Position numbers and translations under genes: made by a program
Shown: in pieces, positions 1 to 5,711 of the stretch
Layout of the letters: the number at the start of each line of letters is the position of its first letter
Position numbering within the stretch: position 1 is the first letter of the stretch
Assembly: GCA_013696065.1 (NCBI GenBank)
Contig: JACCZJ010000434.1
Coordinates: 1-7,383 of the forward strand
DNA length: 7,383 nucleotides
Reading direction: 5' to 3'
DNA from: Nocardioidaceae bacterium
GTDB lineage: Bacteria; Actinomycetota; Actinomycetes; Propionibacteriales; Nocardioidaceae
The notes under the pieces: generated by a model
The model's input: the letters and a program-made list of their open reading frames with translations, nothing else
Told to the model about the DNA's origin: nothing
The model's database searches: none

Positions 1-1229
1 ACTCTGAGGGCATCCTCGGCATCGGTGACTGGGGGGTAGGTGGTATCGAGATCTCGATCGGCAAGCTGACTGTCTACATCGCAGCGGCCGGCATCCATCC
101 TCGGCGTGTGCTGCCTGTCGTCCTGGATATCGGAACCGACAACCAGACGCTGCTCAACGACCCGCTGTACCTCGGAAACCGGCATGCTCGCGTTCGCGAT
201 CAGCGGTATGACGAGTTCATCGACGCCTATGTCGAGACGGCGCACCGGATGTTTCCCCATGCATTGCTGCACTGGGAGGATTTCGGGGTGGACAACGCTA
301 GACGCATCCTGGACAGGTACAGCGCGCAAGTCTGCACCTTCAATGACGACATGCAGGGGACGGCCGCCGTGGCGCTCGCTGCCGCGGTGGCAGCGGTCCG
401 CGCCACCGGCTCGCAGATGAGCGACCAGCGGGTCGTCATCTTGGGGCCTGGGACAGCGGGCGTCGGCATTGCCGACTTCCTACGCGAAGCCCTGGTCCGC
501 GACGGCCTCACCAGGGCGGAGTCGGCGCGACGGATCTGGCTGGTGGGGCGCCACGGTCTGCTCACCGACGATATGGGTGACTTGCTGCGCGACTTCCAGG
601 TCCCGTACCTGCGGCCAGCCGAGGAGGTGGCGTCCTGGTATGGGGTAGGCGGTTGGCCTAGCCTCGCGGAGACGGTCAGCCACGTCGGTCCGACGATGCT
701 CATCGGGACGTCGACGCAGGCGGGTGCCTTCACGGAGGAGATCGTGCGCGCGATGGCCAGTCAGGTCGAGCGGCCGATTATCTTCCCCATGTCGAACCCC
801 ACGACGAGGGTGGAGGCGCTGCCGAGTGACCTCCTCGAGTGGACCGATGGTCGGGCCTTGATCGCGACCGGCAGCCCATTCCCGCCCGTGGAACACCGCG
901 ACGTCACGCATCACATCGCGCAAGCCAACAACGCGCTTGTCTTTCCCGGGTTGGGGCTCGGCACGAACGTCGCCCGGGCCCGGCGGATCAGCGATGGCAT
1001 GATCCAAGCCGCTGCCGATGCCGTAGCTGGACTCGTCGATGTCACCTTGCCCGGCGCGCCACTGTTGCCATCGGTCTCTGACCTGCGCGCGGTCTCGGCG
1101 ACCGTTGGCGTGCAGGTCGCGCTCACGGCGCTCGCCGAGGGTCTCGCCCAGACCAAGGTGGCGGATCCGATTCAGCAGGTGCATGAGGCTATGTGGGAGC
1201 CCGAGTACCCCGTGATCGAGGCTGTCTAG
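1..1229 (+). CDS. Malic enzyme family protein, probably NAD-dependent malic enzyme (5' end outside window)
   Basis: The frame is open from the first complete codon at position 3 to the TAG at 1227-1229, about 408 codons, against roughly 540-570 for the family; the N-terminus lies off the left edge. Malic enzymes oxidatively decarboxylate L-malate to pyruvate and CO2 in the cytoplasm. Visible landmarks are GIGDWG (18-35), the catalytic Lys of IGKL (codon 63-65, human NAD-malic enzyme K183), the metal ligands Glu and Asp of WEDF (276-281) and Asp of FNDD (348-350), the dinucleotide loop GPGTAGVG (444-467), SNPT, ATGSPFPPV and NNALVFPGLGLG. Spacing of the metal ligands matches the human enzyme. 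Two oddities: the SEGILGIGDWG stretch resembles malolactic enzymes, with Gly (9-11) where malic enzymes have a substrate Arg, and VGRHGLL has Gly (546-548) where an Asp is usual. Malolactic enzyme is therefore an alternative, though less likely in an actinomycete. The promoter downstream suggests a separate transcription unit from ccr. Family confidence is high; exact reaction is inferred. Confidence 0.93.
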   Translation, partial: SEGILGIGDWGVGGIEISIGKLTVYIAAAGIHPRRVLPVVLDIGTDNQTLLNDPLYLGNRHARVRDQRYDEFIDAYVETAHRMFPHALLHWEDFGVDNARRILDRYSAQVCTFNDDMQGTAAVALAAAVAAVRATGSQMSDQRVVILGPGTAGVGIADFLREALVRDGLTRAESARRIWLVGRHGLLTDDMGDLLRDFQVPYLRPAEEVASWYGVGGWPSLAETVSHVGPTMLIGTSTQAGAFTEEIVRAMASQVERPIIFPMSNPTTRVEALPSDLLEWTDGRALIATGSPFPPVEHRDVTHHIAQANNALVFPGLGLGTNVARARRISDGMIQAAADAVAGLVDVTLPGAPLLPSVSDLRAVSATVGVQVALTALAEGLAQTKVADPIQQVHEAMWEPEYPVIEAV

Positions 1230-1230
1230 C

Positions 1231-1243
1231 AGCACGAAGTGCT
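1231..1243. promoter_or_regulatory. Distal copy of the GCAC-N3-GTGC palindrome (putative operator O3)
   Basis: AGCAC-GAA-GTGCT begins 2 nt after the malic enzyme stop codon. It has the same core, GCAC-N3-GTGC (1232-1242), as the two promoter-proximal palindromes. Its centre, 1237, is 52 bp from that of O1, close to five helical turns. The flanks differ (A/T instead of G/C outside the core), so it may be a weaker site. It could also form a small RNA hairpin at the end of the upstream transcript, but no T-tract follows. Binding by a regulator is inferred. Confidence 0.45.
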
Positions 1244-1279
1244 AGTCGCCATCGGCGTGCGCGGCGGGCTACTTGTAGA

Positions 1280-1298
1280 AAAGGCACTGAGTGCCTTT
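1280..1298. promoter_or_regulatory. Perfect 19-bp palindrome, putative operator O1 for a TetR-type repressor
   Basis: AAAGGCACT-G-AGTGCCTTT is a perfect inverted repeat with 9-bp arms around a single central base (1289). Its last three bases overlap the predicted -35 element. Size and symmetry fit a homodimeric helix-turn-helix regulator, most simply of the TetR family. A TetR-family protein, CcrR, is known to control ccr in Methylobacterium extorquens; that case is activation, and I infer only the type of regulator from it. The regulator gene is not in the window. Confidence 0.7.
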
Positions 1299-1324
1299 AC
1301 ATTGGCACTTGGTGCCATTAGTGT
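1296..1324 (+). promoter_or_regulatory. Predicted sigma-70-type promoter of the ccr operon
   Basis: TTTACA (1296-1301, five of six matches to TTGACA) is followed after 17 bp by TAGTGT (1319-1324), which fits the actinobacterial TANNNT type of -10. Transcription would start near 1331, leaving a leader of about 48 nt before the GTG at 1379. Operator O1 overlaps the -35 and O2 lies in the spacer. Another -35-like hexamer, TTGGCA at 1302-1307, has no suitable -10 at 15-18 bp. The start site is a prediction by eye. Confidence 0.55.
1303..1317. promoter_or_regulatory. Second palindrome inside the promoter spacer, putative operator O2
   Basis: TGGCAC-TTG-GTGCCA has perfect 6-bp arms around a 3-bp centre (1310). 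It shares GGCAC-N3-GTGCC with O1, and the centres lie 21 bp apart, two helical turns, so bound dimers would sit on the same DNA face. It fills the spacer between the predicted -35 and -10, where bound protein would exclude RNA polymerase. Repression is inferred from position. Confidence 0.68.
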
Positions 1325-1336
1325 CTTCTCTACGCC

Positions 1337-1353
1337 GCAGAGCGCTGCTCTGC
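1337..1353 (+). promoter_or_regulatory. GC-rich hairpin in the ccr 5' leader
   Basis: GCAGAGC-GCT-GCTCTGC forms a perfect 7-bp stem with a 3-nt loop, beginning about 6 nt after the predicted transcription start and ending 15 nt before the ccr Shine-Dalgarno. No U-run follows, so it does not look like an intrinsic terminator. It may stabilise the 5' end of the mRNA or bind a protein as DNA; the sequence does not decide between these. Its core differs from the GCAC-N3-GTGC sites. Confidence 0.45.
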
Positions 1354-1368
1354 CAGACGCATGTCGTC

Positions 1369-1373
1369 GGAGG
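1369..1373 (+). promoter_or_regulatory. Shine-Dalgarno that fixes the ccr start at GTG 1379
   Basis: GGAGG at 1369-1373 sits 5 nt upstream of the in-frame GTG at 1379-1381. It lies inside the reading frame if the ATG at 1361 is used, and that ATG has no purine-rich site at a suitable distance (upstream is CTGCCAGACGC). The site therefore favours the GTG. Confidence 0.8.
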
Positions 1374-1378
1374 TTTAC

Positions 1379-2716
1379 GTGAAGGAAATTCGCGAGGCAA
1401 TTCTGGCCGGCGATACGACGTCGGAAGAGTTCGCCGCCGAGCCGTTGCCCGAGGCCTATCGCGGGGTCACAGTGCGCCGCGACGAGATGGCCATGTTCGA
1501 GGGCTTGCCCTCGGCGGAGAAGGATCCACGGGCCTCGCTGCACGTCGAGGAGGTGCCGGTGCCGTCACTGGGTGCTGGCGAGGCGCTGGTCGCGGTGATG
1601 GCTAGCGCGGTCAACTACAACACGGTGTGGTCTTCCATCTTCGAGCCGGTGTCGACCTTCAGCTTCCTCGAGCGTTACGGCCGGCTCTCCCCGCTGTCCA
1701 AGCGACATGACCTGCCCTATCACGTCTTGGGTTCGGACCTGTCCGGGGTCGTGCTGCGCACCGGTCCGGGAGTGAACTCCTGGAAGCCCGGCGACGAGGT
1801 GGTGGCGCACTGCCTGTCGGTCGAGCTAGAAAGTCCCGACGGGCACAACGACACGATGTTGGACCCAGAGCAGCGGATCTGGGGATTCGAGACGAACTTC
1901 GGCGGCCTCGCGGAGATCGCTTTGGTCAAGGCCAACCAGCTGATGCCAAAGCCGGCGCACCTCACGTGGGAGGAGGCAGCCTGCCCGGGGCTGGTGAACT
2001 CGACCGCCTATCGGCAGTTGGTGTCCCCCAACGGCGCGAACATGAAGCAGGGCGACGTCGTGCTCATCTGGGGTGCCTCAGGCGGGCTGGGATCCTACGC
2101 CACCCAGATGGCACTCGGTGGCGGGGCGACGCCGGTGTGCGTGGTGTCCAGCCCCGCCAAAGCCGATATCTGCCGCAGGATGGGTGCCGAGCTGATCATC
2201 GACCGGTCCGCGGAGGACTACCAGTTCTGGTCTGACGAAAAGACCCAGAACCCACGGGAGTGGAAGCGACTGGGAGCGCGGATTCGCGAGCTCACTGGAG
2301 GTGACGACGCCGACATCGTGTTCGAGCATCCGGGGCGTGAGACGTTCGGCGCCAGCGTCTTCGTGGCCCGCCGCGGCGGTGTCATCGTCACCTGCGCGTC
2401 CACGTCTGGATTCATGCACGAGTACGACAACCGCTACCTGTGGATGTGCCTCAAGCGCATCATCGGGTCTCACTTCGCCAACTACAGGGAGGCGTGGGAG
2501 GCGAACCGGCTCATCCAGCGAGGCAGAGTCCACCCGACGCTGTCTCGGACATACGAGCTCGACGATGCGGCGCAGGCGGTTTCTGACGTGCACCGCAACC
2601 AGCATCAGGGCAAGGTGGGCGTGCGCTGCTTGACGCCGGAGGAGGGCCTCGGCGTTCGTGACCCCGAGTTCCGGGCCTCACACCTCGAAGCGATCAACAG
2701 GTTCCGCAACGCATGA
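1379..2716 (+). CDS. ccr: Crotonyl-CoA carboxylase/reductase
   Basis: This cytoplasmic enzyme reduces crotonyl-CoA with NADPH and fixes CO2 in the same step, giving (2S)-ethylmalonyl-CoA, the committed reaction of the ethylmalonyl-CoA pathway and a source of polyketide extender units. The 445-residue product is a medium-chain dehydrogenase/reductase: a GroES-like N-terminal part, a Rossmann domain with WGASGGLGSYATQ (231-243) for NADPH, then a C-terminal return to the catalytic domain. The four residues reported to hold CO2 in Kitasatospora setae Ccr (N81, F170, E171, H365) occur at exactly these numbers when translation starts at GTG 1379, so carboxylation should be intact. That agreement, the Shine-Dalgarno, and the MKEI start I recall from Streptomyces homologues support this start over ATG 1361, which adds six residues. 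It is the first gene of the operon, downstream of a predicted operator-covered promoter; its TGA overlaps the ecm start (ATGA). Residue 332 is Arg where I recall Lys in K. setae. Confidence 0.97.
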   Translation: MKEIREAILAGDTTSEEFAAEPLPEAYRGVTVRRDEMAMFEGLPSAEKDPRASLHVEEVPVPSLGAGEALVAVMASAVNYNTVWSSIFEPVSTFSFLERYGRLSPLSKRHDLPYHVLGSDLSGVVLRTGPGVNSWKPGDEVVAHCLSVELESPDGHNDTMLDPEQRIWGFETNFGGLAEIALVKANQLMPKPAHLTWEEAACPGLVNSTAYRQLVSPNGANMKQGDVVLIWGASGGLGSYATQMALGGGATPVCVVSSPAKADICRRMGAELIIDRSAEDYQFWSDEKTQNPREWKRLGARIRELTGGDDADIVFEHPGRETFGASVFVARRGGVIVTCASTSGFMHEYDNRYLWMCLKRIIGSHFANYREAWEANRLIQRGRVHPTLSRTYELDDAAQAVSDVHRNQHQGKVGVRCLTPEEGLGVRDPEFRASHLEAINRFRNA

Positions 2717-4767
2717 TGCCGGAGGCCGGTGATACGACGGGGGAGCGCGACGCCCCCAGTCGAAGTGCGCCTTGGGTGATGCGCACGTATGCCGGGCACT
2801 CCTCGGCAGCGGCGTCGAATGCGCTGTACCGACGCAATCTGGGCCTCGGCCAGACCGGGCTTTCCGTCGCCTTCGACCTGCCCACCCAGACCGGGTACGA
2901 CCCCGACTCGACCCTGGCTCGCGGCGAGGTCGGCAAGGTCGGCGTACCGATCGCTCATCTGGGGGATATGCGCGCGCTGTTCGACAGCATGCCACTGGCT
3001 GAAATGAACACTTCGATGACGATCAACGCCACGGCGATGTGGATCTTCGCGCTCTATCAGGTGGTGGCCGAGGAGCAGGGCGCGGAGGTGACCGCCCTGG
3101 CGGGGACGACCCAGAACGACATACTCAAGGAGTATCTGTCCCGCGGGACTTATGTCTTTCCACCCGGCCCGTCGCTGCGGATGAGTACAGACCTCATCGC
3201 GTACACCACGGCGCACGCGCCTCGGTGGAACCCGACCAACATTTGCAGCTACCACCTGCAAGAGGCAGGGGCCACCCCGGTTCAGGAGATGGCGTACGCG
3301 ATCTGCACCGCGATCGCCGTACTCGATGCGGTGCGCGATTCGGGCCAGGTGGCTCCGGAGCGGTTCGGGGACGTCGTCGCTCGGATCTCGTTCTTTGTCA
3401 ACTCCGGCGTTCGCTTCGTCGAAGAACTGTGCAAGATGCGTGCGTTCGTCGCGCTGTGGGATGAGCTGGCATTGAAGCGGTATGGCGTCACCGATCCACG
3501 GCAACGGCGGTTCCGCTACGGAGTTCAGGTGAACTCCCTCGGTTTGACGAAGGCCCAACCGGAGAACAATGTGGGCCGAATCGTCCTGGAGATGCTGGGG
3601 GTGACGATGTCCAAGGACGCCCGCGCCCGTGCGGTGCAACTGCCCGCCTGGAATGAGGCGCTCGGCTTGCCCCGACCGTGGGATCAGCAGTGGTCGCTGC
3701 GATTGCAACAGGTGTTGGCCTATGAGTCCGACTTGTTAGAGTACGACGACCTGTTCACCGGCTCGGTTGTGGTGGAAACCAAGACGGCTGAGATGGTGGC
3801 TGCTGCCTGGACCGAGATCGAGCGGATACAGGAGATGGGTGGGGCGGTCCCGGCAGCCGAGTCGGGCTACCTCAAGTCAGCGCTTGTCGCGTCGCACGCT
3901 GCTCGCCGCGCCCGGGTGGAGTCCGGCACCGACGTGGTCGTCGGCGTCAACCGCTTTTTGGAGTCCGCACCAAACCCCCTGCTGGCCGATCTCGACGCCG
4001 CGACCCTCACCGTAGACCCTGCAGTGGAGCAGCAAGCGGTCGAAGCGCTGCGTGTATGGCGGGAGAGCCGGGACGCCTCGGCCGTGGAGCAGTCGCTACA
4101 GCGGTTGCGGGAGACCGCCAAAACCGAAGGTAATCTCATGCAGGCGACGCTTGACTGCGCTCGGGCTGGGGTCACGACGGGCGAGTGGACCGGGGCGCTG
4201 CGCGGCGTGTTCGGACAGTACCGCGCGCCTACCGGTATCAGCGGGATGGTCGCTGCTGGCGTCTCTGGGGGGCAAGGCATCGTGGTAGTGCGGGATGCCG
4301 TCGGGCGTACCGGCGAGGAGCTCGGTACGCGTTTGCGGCTGCTGATCGGCAAGCCCGGCCTCGACGGTCATTCCAACGGCGCAGAGCAGGTCGCCGTACG
4401 GGCACGTGACGTCGGTTTCGAGGTGGTCTACCAGGGCATTCGCCTGACCCCGGCGGAGATCGCGGCGGCGGCTGTCCAGGAGGATGTGCACTGCGTCGGC
4501 CTTTCGGTGCTGTCCGGCTCGCATCTCGAGCTGGTTCCCGAGGTCCTGCGCCTACTGGACGAGGGGGGCGCGAGTGCCGTCCCGGTCGTGGTCGGGGGCA
4601 TCATCCCGGACGCCGACGCCAGACAACTCCTTCGCGCCGGTGTCGCAGCGGTCTTCACGTCGACGGCTTACGACATCACGCCGATGCTGGCGCGGATTGT
4701 GGAGGAGATCCGGTCGGCATACGGGCTGGAGCAGCTCAATCTCGAACTCTCTGGAGGAACCCTGTGA
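2713..4767 (+). CDS. ecm: Ethylmalonyl-CoA mutase, coenzyme B12-dependent
   Basis: It rearranges the carbon skeleton of (2R)-ethylmalonyl-CoA to (2S)-methylsuccinyl-CoA by an adenosylcobalamin radical mechanism. Of 684 residues, about 20-500 form the substrate-binding TIM barrel and about 540-684 the cobalamin domain, with the base-off motif D551-x-H553-x-x-G556, then G596-x-S598-x-L600 and GG at 628-629. Y26, R144 and H181 keep exactly the mutual spacing of Y89, R207 and H244 of Propionibacterium methylmalonyl-CoA mutase. The surroundings differ from that enzyme (AGHS for AGFS, PTQTGYD for PTHRGYD, NICSYH for SISGYH), the longer mutase N-terminus is absent, and the gene follows ccr, so ethylmalonyl-CoA mutase (the meaA type) is the better call than methylmalonyl-CoA mutase. 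ATG 2713 overlaps the ccr stop and has only a weak CAGG 11 nt upstream, suggesting translational coupling; ATG 2716 is an equal alternative. Codon 342 is a rare TTA (3736-3738). Confidence 0.95.
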   Translation: MMPEAGDTTGERDAPSRSAPWVMRTYAGHSSAAASNALYRRNLGLGQTGLSVAFDLPTQTGYDPDSTLARGEVGKVGVPIAHLGDMRALFDSMPLAEMNTSMTINATAMWIFALYQVVAEEQGAEVTALAGTTQNDILKEYLSRGTYVFPPGPSLRMSTDLIAYTTAHAPRWNPTNICSYHLQEAGATPVQEMAYAICTAIAVLDAVRDSGQVAPERFGDVVARISFFVNSGVRFVEELCKMRAFVALWDELALKRYGVTDPRQRRFRYGVQVNSLGLTKAQPENNVGRIVLEMLGVTMSKDARARAVQLPAWNEALGLPRPWDQQWSLRLQQVLAYESDLLEYDDLFTGSVVVETKTAEMVAAAWTEIERIQEMGGAVPAAESGYLKSALVASHAARRARVESGTDVVVGVNRFLESAPNPLLADLDAATLTVDPAVEQQAVEALRVWRESRDASAVEQSLQRLRETAKTEGNLMQATLDCARAGVTTGEWTGALRGVFGQYRAPTGISGMVAAGVSGGQGIVVVRDAVGRTGEELGTRLRLLIGKPGLDGHSNGAEQVAVRARDVGFEVVYQGIRLTPAEIAAAAVQEDVHCVGLSVLSGSHLELVPEVLRLLDEGGASAVPVVVGGIIPDADARQLLRAGVAAVFTSTAYDITPMLARIVEEIRSAYGLEQLNLELSGGTL
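4753..4757 (+). promoter_or_regulatory. Shine-Dalgarno supporting the GTG start of mcl
   Basis: GGAGG lies inside the last codons of ecm, 6 nt before the GTG at 4764-4766. It supports the 4-nt GTGA overlap of mcl with the ecm stop codon. Confidence 0.8.
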
Positions 4768-5711
4768 CGAATCGTCAAGTCCGGTCTCGCCGCTCCTGTC
4801 TCGCGGTGCCCGGAAGCAACCCGCGCTTCCTGGAGAAAGCAAGGGGGCTGCCGGTCGATCAGGTGTTCCTCGACCTCGAGGACTCGGTTGCTCCGATAGC
4901 CAAGGAGCAGGCTCGCAGCAATATTGTGACCGCCCTCAACGAGGGAGGGTGGGAGGACAAGGTGCGCGTGGTGCGCGTCAACGACCTGACCACGAGCTGG
5001 ACCTACCGCGACGTCGTCGAGGTCGTCGAGGGCGCCGGGGAGAACCTGGACTGCGTGATGCTGCCCAAGGCGCAGGACGCCGCCCAGGTGCAGTGGCTGG
5101 ACCTCACCCTCACTCAGATCGAGAAGGCGGTGGGGCTGGAGGTCGGGCGGATCGGGATCGAAGCGCAGATCGAGAACGCCAAGGGCCTCGTGAACGTCGA
5201 CTCGATCGCGGGCGCGTCCCCGCGGCTCGAGACCATCGTCTTCGGCCCCGCTGACTTCATGGCGTCCATCAACATGAAGTCTCTGGTCGTGGGCGAGCAG
5301 CCGCCGGGCTATGACGTCGGGGACGCCTACCACTACATCTTGATGCGAATCCTGATGGCGGCCCGGATGTTCGACCTGCAGGCGATCGACGGGCCCTATC
5401 TGCAGATCCGCGACGTCGAGGGCTTCCGTCGGGTCGCCGGGCGCTCCGCAGCATTGGGGTTCGACGGCAAATGGGTGCTGCATCCGGGTCAGGTGGATGC
5501 CGCGAACGAGATCTATTCCCCGCGGCAGGAGGACTACGATCACGCGGAGCGCATCTTGGACGCATACGAACATGTCACCTCCGAAGCTGGTGGCGCGAAG
5601 GGTTCGGCGATGCTCGGCGATGAGATGATCGACGAGGCGTCGCGCAAGATGGCGCTGGTGGTGGCGGGCAAGGGCCGCGCCGCCGGCATGCAGCGGACGG
5701 AGACCTCCTGA
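4764..5711 (+). CDS. mcl: Malyl-CoA / beta-methylmalyl-CoA lyase (HpcH/HpaI-CitE family)
   Basis: The likely reaction is Mg2+-dependent, reversible cleavage of (2R,3S)-beta-methylmalyl-CoA to glyoxylate and propionyl-CoA, and possibly the matching condensation of glyoxylate with acetyl-CoA to malyl-CoA. The 315-residue protein is of usual length for the CitE-like TIM-barrel lyases. RSCLAVPGSNPRF (9-21) opens the barrel, DLED (37-40) and RVND (71-74) follow, and the predicted metal ligands are E137 in IENAKG and D164 in FGPADF. Their 27-residue separation equals that of Glu141 and Asp168 in Rhodobacter Mcl1, as I recall it. FDGKWVLHPGQ is another family landmark. Citrate lyase beta subunit is a common automatic name for such proteins, but no citrate lyase alpha or gamma gene adjoins and the operon is an ethylmalonyl-CoA one. 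The start is GTG with GGAGG 6 nt upstream, overlapping ecm by 4 nt; the stop shares one base with the next start (TGATG). No separate malyl-CoA thioesterase is in the window. Confidence 0.92.
   Translation: MTNRQVRSRRSCLAVPGSNPRFLEKARGLPVDQVFLDLEDSVAPIAKEQARSNIVTALNEGGWEDKVRVVRVNDLTTSWTYRDVVEVVEGAGENLDCVMLPKAQDAAQVQWLDLTLTQIEKAVGLEVGRIGIEAQIENAKGLVNVDSIAGASPRLETIVFGPADFMASINMKSLVVGEQPPGYDVGDAYHYILMRILMAARMFDLQAIDGPYLQIRDVEGFRRVAGRSAALGFDGKWVLHPGQVDAANEIYSPRQEDYDHAERILDAYEHVTSEAGGAKGSAMLGDEMIDEASRKMALVVAGKGRAAGMQRTETS

Noticed and set aside
1226..1245. CTAGCA...TGCTAG hairpin as terminator of the malic enzyme gene
   Set aside because: The stem is short, there is no T-run after it, and the shared GCAC-N3-GTGC core explains it better as an operator copy.
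1361..1363. ATG 1361 as the ccr start
   Set aside because: It has no Shine-Dalgarno, while GGAGG and exact residue numbering support GTG 1379.
2605..3708. Long open frame on the minus strand opposite ecm (367 codons)
   Set aside because: It lies opposite a well-recognised conserved gene, its composition is Arg/His-rich and low in recognisable motifs, and such shadows are expected in G/C-rich coding DNA.
2713..4767. Methylmalonyl-CoA mutase large subunit
   Set aside because: It is the closest relative, but the active-site surroundings, shorter N-terminus and position after ccr favour ethylmalonyl-CoA mutase.
4764..5711. Citrate lyase beta subunit (citE)
   Set aside because: The fold is shared, but no other citrate lyase subunit adjoins and the neighbours are all ethylmalonyl-CoA pathway genes.
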